Origin: Simplicispira psychrophila DSM 11588
GTDB lineage: Bacteria > Pseudomonadota > Gammaproteobacteria > Burkholderiales > Burkholderiaceae_C
Length of the DNA: 64,000 nucleotides
NCBI RefSeq assembly: GCF_000688255.1
Contig: NZ_JHYS01000002.1
Location: 310,001 to 374,000 of the forward strand
Reading direction: 5' to 3'
In this document: in pieces, positions 8,357-16,972 of the stretch
How the letters are laid out: each line of letters opens with the position of its first letter
Position numbering within the stretch: the stretch's first letter is position 1
The notes under the pieces: generated by a model
The model's input: the letters and a program-made list of their open reading frames with translations, nothing else
Told to the model about the DNA's origin: nothing
Database searches by the model: none
Translations under genes and position numbers: made by a program

Positions 8357-9934
8357 TTAGCGGGCCGACAACGCCAGCGAATGCGTTGCCGCACCTACTT
8401 TGAACACACTGACGGCTTGCACCAGCCCGTCGGCCTGGTGTTCGAGCGATTGCGCCGCTGCGGCGGCTTCTTCGACCAGCGCAGCGTTGGACTGCGTGAC
8501 CTGGTCCATCTGCACCATCGCCTGGTTGATTTGCTCCATGCCTTGGGTCTGGTCTTGGCTGGCCAAGCTGATCTCGCCCATGATGTCGGCCACGCGGCGC
8601 ACGCTGACAACGATTTCATCCATGGTGGTGCCGGCGCGCTCGACCTGTTGGCAGCCGTCGGTGACGTTGTTCACCGAGGCCTCGATCAGTCCCTTGATTT
8701 CTTTGGCTGCAGTCGCTGAGCGCCCGGCCAGACTGCGCACTTCGGAGGCCACCACGGCAAAACCGCGCCCCTGCTCACCGGCGCGCGCCGCTTCCACGGC
8801 GGCGTTCAAGGCCAGGATATTGGTCTGAAAGGCAATGCCGTCGATCACGCCAATGATGTCGGCGATCTTGCGTGACGAGGTGTTGATGGCTTCCATGGTC
8901 TGGACCACCTGGGTCACCATCTGGCCGCCCTGGACGGCCACCTGGGCCGCCGATTCGGCGATCTGGTTGGCGTTTTTGCCGTACTCGTAATTTTGTCGGA
9001 TGGTCGAAGCCAGCTCGTGGATCGCGGCCGTGGTCTGTTCCAGCGCACTGGCTTGTTCTTCCGTGCGTGCCGACAGATCGGTGTTGCCGGCGGCAATCTG
9101 GCCGGTGGCGGTGGCAATGGTTTCGCTGCCCGAGCGCACACGCACCACGATGCTGCCCAGGCTGTGATTCATGTCGCGCAGCGCTTGCAGCAATTCGCTG
9201 GTCTCGTCGCGGCCGGTGACCTCGATATGGCTGCCCAGATCGCCCGCAGCCACGGTGCGTGCCAATCCCACGGCGCGGCGCAGCGGCGTGACGATGGAGC
9301 GCGTGATGCCCACGGACAGAACCACGCCAATCAGCAGGCCCAGCGCGCCCAGCACCAGCATCAGGGTGTGTGCACTGCGGATGTTTTTCACTACAGCATG
9401 GCCATCGTTTTCCACCAATTTTTTCTGCAAGGTGGTCAGGGCATTGATGGGCTCCTGCAGTGCGTCCAGCGCGGGGAGCGTCTCCGACTGGAGCAGGGCG
9501 ATGGCGCGCTCGCGCTCGTTGGCATCGACCAGTTGGGCCACCCGGCCAAACGACTGCACATACTTGCCGCGCAATTCACTCAGGCGCGCCAGGATGGCCT
9601 TGCCTTCGGGCAACGCCACCTTCTGCTGGAGCACGGCAAAGGCTTCGTCAATGCTGTGTTTGTTGGCGGCAATGCCGGCCTTGATCGCTTTGAGCCGCTG
9701 GGGATCGGTGGTGATGGCCAACTCCATGGTCAGGCGTGCATTGGCCCGCGTCGTGCCGTCGATGAGATGGGCGGCTTCAGACTTGACCCAACTGTCGTCA
9801 ATGATGCGTTCATTGATGACGCCGACATCACCCAGGCGCAACACCCCGACCACGGTGATGCCCAGCATCATCAGTACCACCAGACCGAAGGCCAGACCCA
9901 GGCGGGTGCCAATTTTCAAAAAGCCAAGATGCAT
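8357..9934 (-). CDS. Methyl-accepting chemotaxis protein (4HB type)
   Basis: A 525-residue chemoreceptor: TM1 (about 12-32), a four-helix-bundle-like periplasmic domain (about 33-185, beginning with [14 protein letters not shown]), TM2 (about 189-210), HAMP, and a cytoplasmic signalling domain. The hairpin tip is ESAAQ...[24 protein letters not shown], with [20 protein letters not shown]. There is no C-terminal CheR-tethering pentapeptide. It transmits a periplasmic signal to CheA/CheW; no che genes lie in the window. The next gene on this strand is bacteriohemerythrin. Confidence 0.9.
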   Translation of the reverse strand: MHLGFLKIGTRLGLAFGLVVLMMLGITVVGVLRLGDVGVINERIIDDSWVKSEAAHLIDGTTRANARLTMELAITTDPQRLKAIKAGIAANKHSIDEAFAVLQQKVALPEGKAILARLSELRGKYVQSFGRVAQLVDANERERAIALLQSETLPALDALQEPINALTTLQKKLVENDGHAVVKNIRSAHTLMLVLGALGLLIGVVLSVGITRSIVTPLRRAVGLARTVAAGDLGSHIEVTGRDETSELLQALRDMNHSLGSIVVRVRSGSETIATATGQIAAGNTDLSARTEEQASALEQTTAAIHELASTIRQNYEYGKNANQIAESAAQVAVQGGQMVTQVVQTMEAINTSSRKIADIIGVIDGIAFQTNILALNAAVEAARAGEQGRGFAVVASEVRSLAGRSATAAKEIKGLIEASVNNVTDGCQQVERAGTTMDEIVVSVRRVADIMGEISLASQDQTQGMEQINQAMVQMDQVTQSNAALVEEAAAAAQSLEHQADGLVQAVSVFKVGAATHSLALSAR

Positions 9935-10091
9935 GGAAAAATTCCGGAGTGAGATTCAATTTGTTACCTGATTGTAGGCAGGCGGGTTTTCTGCGTAAGT
10001 GCATTTCGACTGCGGCGCTCACGCTCCAGGGGCGCTGCCATGCCAGCGTAGCGCCTCTGCAGAGACAGAAAAATGGGCCTGTGGTCGGTAT

Positions 10092-10664
10092 TTATTCGGC
10101 GGCGGCACGGGCCAGCCGCTCGCTCTTCCAGTACACGTCGTCACCACCGCTGCCATCCATGCGGTTGAACACGCGCGAGAGCACAAACATCAAGTCGGAC
10201 AAGCGGTTGAGGTAGTGGCGCGGTGTCTCACGTACCGTTTCTTGCACGCCCAGGGCGACCACGGCGCGCTCGGCGCGGCGGGCCACGGTGCGGCAAATAT
10301 GCGCCTGTGCAGCAGCGCGTGTGCCGGCCGGCAGGATGAACTCCTGCAGACGTGGCAAGGCGGCGTTGTGCGTTGCCAGCGCCTGGTCAAGTTGCAGTAC
10401 GGCCTGTTCCTGCAGCAACTCAAAGCCCGGAATCGACAGCTCGCCGCCCAGGTTGAAGAGTTGGTGCTGCACGTCAATCAACAGCTCGCGCACCTCGGGC
10501 GCCATCGGCTCGCACAGCAGCAGGCCGATGTGCGAATTGAGTTCATCGACATCTCCCATGGCCTGCACGCGCAGGTGGTGCTTGGGCACACGCGTGTTGT
10601 CTCCCAAACCGGTGGTGCCATCGTCGCCAGTGCGCGTGGCAATTTGTGTGAGTCGGTTGCCCAT
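10092..10664 (-). CDS. pduO: ATP:cob(I)alamin adenosyltransferase, PduO/MMAB type
   Basis: A 190-residue PduO-type adenosyltransferase. The N-terminal ATP-binding motif TRTGDDGTTGLGDNTRV is intact, as are the central GDVDELNSHIG and the C-terminal RRAERAVV...LNRLSDLMFVLSR. It converts cob(I)alamin and ATP to adenosylcobalamin. No other cobalamin gene or B12 riboswitch is visible nearby, so it probably serves B12 salvage for mutases encoded elsewhere. It is monocistronic by position. Confidence 0.9.
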   Translation of the reverse strand: MGNRLTQIATRTGDDGTTGLGDNTRVPKHHLRVQAMGDVDELNSHIGLLLCEPMAPEVRELLIDVQHQLFNLGGELSIPGFELLQEQAVLQLDQALATHNAALPRLQEFILPAGTRAAAQAHICRTVARRAERAVVALGVQETVRETPRHYLNRLSDLMFVLSRVFNRMDGSGGDDVYWKSERLARAAAE

Positions 10665-10730
10665 CAGAAGACCTCTTTATATGTGAATGTGTTTGGCCAT
10701 TGTGCGTGAGCGGGACCGGTGGCGCTGGTG

Positions 10731-10762
10731 CGTTCCAGCGTTACGGCGTTCCAGCGTTACGG
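10731..10762. repeat. 16-bp tandem duplication
   Basis: Two exact copies of CGTTCCAGCGTTACGG are followed by the first bases of a third. It lies in the 204-bp gap between the adenosyltransferase and the EF-hand gene, which otherwise shows nothing recognisable. Confidence 0.8.
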
Positions 10763-10868
10763 CGTGCACGCAAATGTTGAATGTCGCAACAAACGGCAAA
10801 AGAACTGGCGCCGAGCAAGGCGTTGCAGTGCAATGCCAACTTGTTTCATATTCTGGGAGTTTGGTTGT

Positions 10869-11222
10869 ATGGATATCACACGACGCCGTATTTTTCCTTT
10901 TGATTCCTGCAGCGTGCTGCTGTTTACGGCCTTATCGCTCGGTGTCGTCACCGCCTCGCACGCCCAGGGGAGCCAAGCGCAGCTCTCTTTTGGCCCGGCT
11001 AGCACTACAGCGGTGACACCGTCCAAATTCACCATTGGCCCGGCCGCACCTGCCACCGCCGACCCCCAGGCCGCGTTTGATAAAGCCGATACCAACCACG
11101 ACGGCAAGCTCAGTGCGCAAGAAGCAGCAGCCGTGACTGCCATTGGCCGGCGATTCCAGCAGTGGGATATCAACCAGGATGGCGTGCTGTCGCGCAAAGA
11201 ATTTGAGCAGGGAGCCTCCTAG
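10869..11222 (+). CDS. Secreted EF-hand protein
   Basis: A 117-residue protein with a signal peptide (CSVLLFTALSLGVVTASHA then QG) and a low-complexity Ser/Thr/Pro/Ala linker. A pair of EF-hand loops follows: DKADTNHDGKLSAQE and DINQDGVLSRKEF. Both loops have the Dx(D/N)xDG pattern with a terminal Glu, so calcium binding is likely. Location is periplasmic or extracellular; the role is unknown. The start at 10869 has GGGAG 9 bases upstream. An intrinsic terminator follows at 11284-11318. Confidence 0.8.
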   Translation: MDITRRRIFPFDSCSVLLFTALSLGVVTASHAQGSQAQLSFGPASTTAVTPSKFTIGPAAPATADPQAAFDKADTNHDGKLSAQEAAAVTAIGRRFQQWDINQDGVLSRKEFEQGAS

Positions 11223-11283
11223 GGGCCGAATGAAGCCCTGCGGTTCAAGGCCGTAACCTCGTTGAAAAGTGGATACCTACTGT

Positions 11284-11318
11284 GCCCTGGCGGACTGCAA
11301 GCCCGTCAGGGCATTTTT
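11284..11318 (+). terminator. Rho-independent terminator after the EF-hand gene
   Basis: The stem GCCCTGGCGG / CCGTCAGGGC (one mismatch, 9-base loop) is followed by ATTTTT. It separates the EF-hand gene from the downstream dehydrogenase. Confidence 0.75.
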
Positions 11319-11363
11319 ACGTGCGCCAAGTGATATTCTTTTATGTCCTCTTGGAGAAGCCCC

Positions 11364-12788
11364 ATGAACGCCCCAGACACTTTTTCGCACCTGCAGCCTG
11401 ATGTTTCCTTGCGCCCGGTACCGCCAGCTTTGCTGGCGGCGCTGCAGGCGCGTTTTGGCGTGCAGTACTCCGCCGCCCCGGCGGTGCGCGAGCAGCACGG
11501 CCGCGATGAAGGATCGCTGCAGGCGCCGCCGCCCGCCGCGGTGGTGTTTGCGCACAGCACGCAAGATGTGCAGGACGCCGTGCAACTGGCCAGCCAGTAC
11601 GCCGTGCCGGTGATCCCCTACGGCGCCGGCTCATCCCTGGAAGGACACCTGCTGGCGGTGCAAGGCGGGATCAGCCTGGATGTCAGCCGCATGAACCAGG
11701 TGCTGCGCATGGATGCTGAAGACCTGACGGTGACGGTGCAGCCCGGCATCACGCGCAAGGCGCTGAACGACGCCATCAAGGACACCGGCCTGTTTTTCCC
11801 CATCGACCCCGGCGCCGACGCCAGCATCGGCGGCATGACGGCGACACGCGCCAGCGGTACTAACGCCGTGCGCTACGGCACCATGCGCGAGAACGTGCTG
11901 GCGCTGGAAGTGGTGACGGCCAGCGGCGCAGTGATCCGCACGGGCACCCGTGCCAAAAAAAGCAGCGCCGGCTACGACCTGACGCGCCTGCTCGTCGGCA
12001 GCGAAGGCACGCTGGGCGTGATCACCGAAGTCACCGTGCGCCTGTACCCGTTGCCTGAAGCAGTGTCGGCAGCGATCTGTTCGTTTCCGAGCATCGAAGC
12101 CGCGGTGCGCACCACCATCCAGACCATCCAGCTCGGTGTGCCGATTGCCCGCTGTGAACTGCTCGACGCCAACAGCGTGCGCATGGTGAATGTGCACAGC
12201 AAACTGAACCTGCGCGAAGAGCCGCTGCTGCTGATGGAATTCCACGGCTCGCCCGCCAGTGTGAAAGAGCAGGCCGAGACGGTGCAAGAGATGGTCAGTG
12301 AGTTTGGCGGCACCGCGTTTGAATGGGCCAGCACCCCGGAAGAGCGCACGCGCCTGTGGACCGCCCGGCACAACGCCTACTTTGCCGCCGTGCAAAGCCG
12401 CCCCGGCTGCCAAGTCATTACCACCGATGCCTGCGTGCCGATCAGCCGCTTGGCCGACTGTCTGCTGGACTCGGTGACCGAGGCCGACGCCAGTGGCATT
12501 CCGTACTTTCTCGTCGGCCATGTCGGCGATGGCAATTTTCACTTTGGCTATTTGCTCGACCCGACACTCCCGCAAGAACGCGTAGCGGCTGAGCAACTCA
12601 ACCACCAACTGGTCGCGCGCGCCCTGGCTTTGGGCGGCACCTGCACCGGTGAGCACGGCGTGGGCATCCACAAAATGGGCTTTCTGCTGGACGAGGCCGG
12701 GGAGGGCGCGGTGGCGATGATGCGTGCTATCAAGCAGGCGCTGGACCCGCAAAATATCCTCAATCCGGGCAAGATTTTTGCGGCGTAA
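11364..12788 (+). CDS. FAD-linked D-lactate dehydrogenase (cytochrome/DLD family)
   Basis: A 474-residue PCMH-type flavoprotein. FAD-binding landmarks are IPYGAGSSLEGH, GADASIGGMTATRASGTNAVRYG and LLVGSEGTLGVITEVTVRLYP. The C-terminal FAD-oxidase cap has HVGDGNFHFGYLLDP and CTGEHGVGIHKMGFL. The SSLEGH form is that of the DLD/D-2-hydroxyacid group, not GlcD, so D-lactate to pyruvate with electrons passed to cytochrome c or quinone is the best call. The start at 11364 has GGAG upstream. It could in principle act on D-2-hydroxyglutarate or glycolate. Confidence 0.82.
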   Translation: MNAPDTFSHLQPDVSLRPVPPALLAALQARFGVQYSAAPAVREQHGRDEGSLQAPPPAAVVFAHSTQDVQDAVQLASQYAVPVIPYGAGSSLEGHLLAVQGGISLDVSRMNQVLRMDAEDLTVTVQPGITRKALNDAIKDTGLFFPIDPGADASIGGMTATRASGTNAVRYGTMRENVLALEVVTASGAVIRTGTRAKKSSAGYDLTRLLVGSEGTLGVITEVTVRLYPLPEAVSAAICSFPSIEAAVRTTIQTIQLGVPIARCELLDANSVRMVNVHSKLNLREEPLLLMEFHGSPASVKEQAETVQEMVSEFGGTAFEWASTPEERTRLWTARHNAYFAAVQSRPGCQVITTDACVPISRLADCLLDSVTEADASGIPYFLVGHVGDGNFHFGYLLDPTLPQERVAAEQLNHQLVARALALGGTCTGEHGVGIHKMGFLLDEAGEGAVAMMRAIKQALDPQNILNPGKIFAA

Positions 12789-12792
12789 TTTT

Positions 12793-12843
12793 TAATTTGA
12801 TAGCTTCAGCTGCATGTCCCATAAGGCTCTAAGGCTTTTTTGA
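12793..12843 (+). repeat. Dispersed repeat, copy 2
   Basis: TTGATAGCTTCAGCTGC is followed by CATAAGGCTCTAAGGC and TTTTTTGA. It fills most of the gap between the dehydrogenase and the diguanylate cyclase genes, which converge here. Confidence 0.65.
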
Positions 12844-12857
12844 TGCCCAGTGCGTGC

Positions 12858-15554
12858 CTACGCTGTGACAGGCTGATCCTGCCCGGCCTCAAAGAGATGG
12901 ATCCGATTCTTGCCACCCTGTTTGGCTTGGTACATGGTTTGGTCTGCCTGTTCGATGAGTTGCTCGGCACCCATCTCCCCCGCTTGCGGAAAGTAGGTGG
13001 CGCCCAGGCTGGCGGACACTTGCACCACGGCATCGTCTATCGATACCGGCTGCGATGCCGCCCGCAGCATGCGCTCCATGACCGGCAGCCCTTCGTCGGC
13101 CGACTCCAGGTCCACCAGCACCGCCACGAATTCGTCGCCGCCGACCCGGGCCAGGGTGTCCCCTTCACGCAAGCACTGCTGCATGCGCTTGGCGACTGTC
13201 ATTAACAGGATGTCGCCGGCCTTGTGGCCATGGATATCGTTGACCGCTTTGAAGCCATCCAGATCCAGATAAATCAACGCCAGTAATTTACGGTGGCGCA
13301 GCGCTTGCGCCATTGCCTGGTTCAGTCGGTCGGCAAACAGCACGCGGTTGGCCAAGCCGGTCAAGGCATCGTAGTGCGCGCTGCGTACCAGTTGCTGTTC
13401 GTAGTTTTTCTTGGCGGTGATGTCGGTGTACAAGGCGACAAAGTAATCAATCTGGTCCTTGTTCTGGCTGTTGCGCACGGCACTGATATTGAGCATGGCT
13501 GCATAAAACTCGCCGGTTTTGCGGCGATTCCAGATTTCGCCTTGCCAGTGCCCTTGCGACTTCAGTTGTGCCCAGAGCGCCGGAAAAAATTGGCTGTCTT
13601 GGCGCCCTGAACCGAGCATGTGCGGCGTTTGTCCCATCACCTCTTCCTGGCTGTAGCCGGTGATGAAGGCAAAGGCCTTATTGGTCTCGACAATCGTGCC
13701 GTTGGCCAAGGTAATCATGATGCCCTCGCGCGAGAAGGTGAACACGTTGGCCGCTAATTGCAGGCGCTCCTTGGCCTGTCTGCGCTCGGTAATGTCCCGA
13801 ATAATACCAATGAAGTGCCGCAAGACACCGTGGTCGTCAAACATCGGCGTGATGGTCAGCGCATTCCAGAAAACATGCCCGTTTTTGCGGTAATTGAGAA
13901 TTTCTCCGTCGAAATCACGGCCGGCCAGTTTGGCTTCACGGATGGTCTGAATGGTCTGCGCATCGGTGTCGGGGCCTTGCAAGAATTTGCACGTTACGCC
14001 CAACACCTCATTCAGATCGTAGCCCGTGATGTCGGAGAACGCGTTGTTCATGGAGACGATCCGTCCCTGGGCATCGGTCACGATCACCCCCTGAGAAATG
14101 GCCATCAACGCCTGGTTGCTGATTTTTAATTTGCGCTCGGCGCTGACACGGTCCGTGATGTCGTGGACGAGAGAAAAAAGCCCCGCCACTTCGTTGATCT
14201 GCATCGGCGTCGAATACACCTCCACCTCCCGCACTGCTCCCGAATGCAGCCGGTGCTGAAAGTGGAAAGACTTGCGGCTTTGGTGTTCCACCAAGGCCAT
14301 TTCAGCGCGGGTTTGTTCGGGCGGCAAACAATTGATGTCGGCAATGTTCATGGCCATCAGTTCATCCAGGCTATAGCCATAAAAATCGGCGGCAGCCTGG
14401 TTGGCCAATAGCACCTGCCCGGTGTGGGGCGCGATTTGCAGCATCACGGAGGCGTTGTTTTCAAAAAATCCTCTGAAGCGGCCTTCGCTTTCCAACAGGG
14501 CCTTGGTCTTTTGTTCGACCACCCACTCCAAATTTTGCGTGATGTGGTGGTACGCCGCCAGCGCTTTGGCCAGCGTTCTGGACAGAACCCCGATTTCGTC
14601 TTGATGCGCATCGGGCGACACTTGGGTGGTACGACCGGCGCCGATGGATTCACATTCGTCGGCCAGTCGCTCAATCCGGGCGGTGATGCGCATGGCCAAT
14701 TGTCGAGAAACACGCCATACCACCGCCGACAACAACAAGCCGATCAACGTGGCCCAGCCCAGCAGCCCAGCCACGGGTAACCACCAGGGGTTTTGCGTTG
14801 AATACAAAACGATGGCCATGTCTGACGCTGGCTCGTTCAGCACAAAAGGTAAATCAAAGGTGGCTGGTAAATAGGCCTTGTGCGGCAAGGCCATCGTGGT
14901 CGCGACCACTTGACCCCCGTGCCGGATGTCTATGCCCACGTCCAGCCGCGCCTGATTCACATGCTGCAAAAACAACCCGTTCAGATCGATGCTCGCAGTG
15001 AGAATGCCAATCACGTCCTGGGTGTACGGATAAATCACCGGCTCAGCCACCAGCAATTTCACCTGCGCGCCGGGCAATAAAACCATCTGCCGTTGCTTGC
15101 TGGCCAATACCGCCACCACCATGGCGTCGATGCGTTGGCGCTCGGACAAGTCTGGATTGCTTCCCGCAAGATGCCGGCCCTTGTAGTCAAACAAGGCGAT
15201 GGTGCTGGAGGCCAGGCTCTTTTCTCGGGCCGCCAACGCCGGCTTCAAATAAACATCTCTTCCTGCGCTGTCGGTGAGGGATGTCCAGGTGATGGGGTTG
15301 GAGGCCAGATCGGTAATGCTCTCGATTTGATTTTTAACTTCGGCCGACAAAATTTGACCGATGACGTTGATGGCCGCGTGATTCGCTTTGCTTTGGGTTT
15401 TAGTGACTTCGTTCAGACTCAACGCCAACATCGACCCGCCCAGGCACACCACCATCAGCATCGCCAACCAGAAATTGGCCCGCTGAATTTGAGCCGCCAA
15501 ACTGTGCGAGTCGCGGCCGGAATGGAGATGCCAGGCGTTTAACGCTAGTTTCAT
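12858..15554 (-). CDS. Membrane diguanylate cyclase with periplasmic sensor and three PAS domains, one LOV-like
   Basis: An 898-residue protein: TM1 (about 27-48), a periplasmic Cache-like region (about 49-260), TM2, HAMP, then three PAS domains and GGDEF. The second PAS has LOV landmarks: Cys522 in GVTCKFLQGPDTD, then LNYRKNGHVFWNAL with both flavin-contact Asn, but FIGII where LOV has a Gln. The GGDEF motif is intact (residues 805-809 in ARVGGDEFV) and an RxxD inhibitory site (REGD) lies five residues before it, so it should make c-di-GMP with product inhibition. There is no EAL domain. The start at 15554 has GAGG 7 bases upstream. It lies 32 bp after a periplasmic binding-protein gene, a likely sensing partner. 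Confidence 0.85.
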   Translation of the reverse strand: MKLALNAWHLHSGRDSHSLAAQIQRANFWLAMLMVVCLGGSMLALSLNEVTKTQSKANHAAINVIGQILSAEVKNQIESITDLASNPITWTSLTDSAGRDVYLKPALAAREKSLASSTIALFDYKGRHLAGSNPDLSERQRIDAMVVAVLASKQRQMVLLPGAQVKLLVAEPVIYPYTQDVIGILTASIDLNGLFLQHVNQARLDVGIDIRHGGQVVATTMALPHKAYLPATFDLPFVLNEPASDMAIVLYSTQNPWWLPVAGLLGWATLIGLLLSAVVWRVSRQLAMRITARIERLADECESIGAGRTTQVSPDAHQDEIGVLSRTLAKALAAYHHITQNLEWVVEQKTKALLESEGRFRGFFENNASVMLQIAPHTGQVLLANQAAADFYGYSLDELMAMNIADINCLPPEQTRAEMALVEHQSRKSFHFQHRLHSGAVREVEVYSTPMQINEVAGLFSLVHDITDRVSAERKLKISNQALMAISQGVIVTDAQGRIVSMNNAFSDITGYDLNEVLGVTCKFLQGPDTDAQTIQTIREAKLAGRDFDGEILNYRKNGHVFWNALTITPMFDDHGVLRHFIGIIRDITERRQAKERLQLAANVFTFSREGIMITLANGTIVETNKAFAFITGYSQEEVMGQTPHMLGSGRQDSQFFPALWAQLKSQGHWQGEIWNRRKTGEFYAAMLNISAVRNSQNKDQIDYFVALYTDITAKKNYEQQLVRSAHYDALTGLANRVLFADRLNQAMAQALRHRKLLALIYLDLDGFKAVNDIHGHKAGDILLMTVAKRMQQCLREGDTLARVGGDEFVAVLVDLESADEGLPVMERMLRAASQPVSIDDAVVQVSASLGATYFPQAGEMGAEQLIEQADQTMYQAKQGGKNRIHLFEAGQDQPVTA

Positions 15555-15586
15555 GCAATGACCTCGGTGCTGTGCAGCAGAGCTAC

Positions 15587-16777
15587 TTAGCGTTTCACGG
15601 CTGGGATCGGCACCAGCGTGTCTTGTGCGGTGTAGCGGACAAAAAATACGTTGTCCTGCGACAGCGCATCGTGTCGGGTGGCGGTAAAGGGCTTGGCGTA
15701 GTGCCGCACTGCGCCCGTCCACGCTGGCAGGTGCTCCAGTGCCTCCCGTATTTTTGGGCGGTCGGTGCTACCGGCTTTTTGCATCGCCTGCACCAGCAGG
15801 TGCGTTAAATCGTAAGCCTGGGCCACGCCCACCGGACTCTTGATCTGCGCGGCCGATGCCACGCCGTAGCGGGTCTTCATGGCCGCCGCCAGTTTTTTAG
15901 CCCGAGGTGACGGGGGATGGAGGAAGCTGAAGGTTTGAACCACGCTCAGCTCCACTTGGTCGAGGGCGCCTTCTGTCATCCGGGCAAACTCGCCACCGGT
16001 AATGCCCCAGTGGCTGATCAGGGGAATGCGCTCTGCAGCCGGCAGTGCCGCTATCTCTTTGACCAAGATGGCGCCTTCGACTTCATTGGCTACCAATACC
16101 AGCACCTGCGCGCCCGCCGCACGCAACTCTTGGTAGCGCTGGATCAGCGACTGGTCGCCCCAGTTGTACCAATGCTCGCCGACGATCTTGAGATCAGCGC
16201 GGCCCGCGGCCTTGTCCAGCGCGGCCTTGTTGCTGCGCCCCCAAGCTGTGTTGGGCAGCATGAGGCCGATGCGCTTGGCTTGGTATTGCTGCTGCGCAAA
16301 GCGCATGAAGGCAGACGCCGCCCAAGCGTCTTTCAGCGAGAGCCGAAAAACATAATTGGGCCGAAAGTGGTGATCGGTGATCTGGTCGGCAGCCCCCCAG
16401 GGATCCATCAATGGCACCTGCAGTTCGTGGGCCAGTGGCAAGCATTCGACATAGATGGGGCTGAATTTGCCACCGAACACCGCAATCAGATCTTTGACCT
16501 GCGCCAGCTCCTGAAAATTGTCCCTGCCCACCGCCGTGATGGAGCGGTTGTCGCGGGTGATCAATTCAAGCTGCCGACCACCCAAAACGCCGCCCGCAGC
16601 GTTGATTTCATCCAGGGCAATCTGTATGCCTTGCTGAACGGCTTGGGCGGAGGTGCTGGTCGCATGGCCAAACTCGGCATCCAGACCGATATACACCGGG
16701 TCGGAGGCCATCGCGAAGGTGGGTGTGAATAAGGCGCTCAAGCCGTAGATCAACGAACAAAAAAATCGTCTATGCAT
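15587..16777 (-). CDS. Periplasmic type I binding protein paired with the diguanylate cyclase
   Basis: A 396-residue Peripla_BP_6 protein with a signal peptide (FFCSLIYGLSALFTPTFAMA). The mature part begins DPVYIGLDAEFGHATSTSAQ, then GIQIALDEINAAGGVLGGRQLELITRDNRS, as in Leu/Ile/Val-type binding proteins. It is the first gene of a two-gene unit, 32 bp upstream of the diguanylate cyclase, and no transporter genes are present. I infer that the ligand-loaded protein may dock on the cyclase's periplasmic domain. The ATG at 16777 begins the signal peptide; the upstream TTG at 16783 is less likely. Confidence 0.8.
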   Translation of the reverse strand: MHRRFFCSLIYGLSALFTPTFAMASDPVYIGLDAEFGHATSTSAQAVQQGIQIALDEINAAGGVLGGRQLELITRDNRSITAVGRDNFQELAQVKDLIAVFGGKFSPIYVECLPLAHELQVPLMDPWGAADQITDHHFRPNYVFRLSLKDAWAASAFMRFAQQQYQAKRIGLMLPNTAWGRSNKAALDKAAGRADLKIVGEHWYNWGDQSLIQRYQELRAAGAQVLVLVANEVEGAILVKEIAALPAAERIPLISHWGITGGEFARMTEGALDQVELSVVQTFSFLHPPSPRAKKLAAAMKTRYGVASAAQIKSPVGVAQAYDLTHLLVQAMQKAGSTDRPKIREALEHLPAWTGAVRHYAKPFTATRHDALSQDNVFFVRYTAQDTLVPIPAVKR

Positions 16778-16972
16778 CACCAAGCATTTCTATGTGGATT
16801 GCTATTTCTATGGCTTTGAGCGGCCCCGCGTGGCTGCAGGCTGGCGCTATGCACATTTTTTGTGCAACCCATGAGCTTAAGCGGCACACCCCCTAAGGGT
16901 TACAGATATTTGCGATATTTCTTTTGGTGGTTTGGCGTCCGTTGCTGCGCGGCGGCAAACCCGGCGCCAGCC

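Noticed and set aside
11364-12788. Calling this gene glcD
   Set aside because: The FAD-loop form IPYGAGSSLEGH and overall pattern fit the D-lactate dehydrogenase group, and it is 16 kb from glcE and glcF.
12858-15722. Longer diguanylate cyclase reading starting at 15722
   Set aside because: The extra residues are the antisense shadow of the binding-protein 3' end; GAGG precedes the ATG at 15554.
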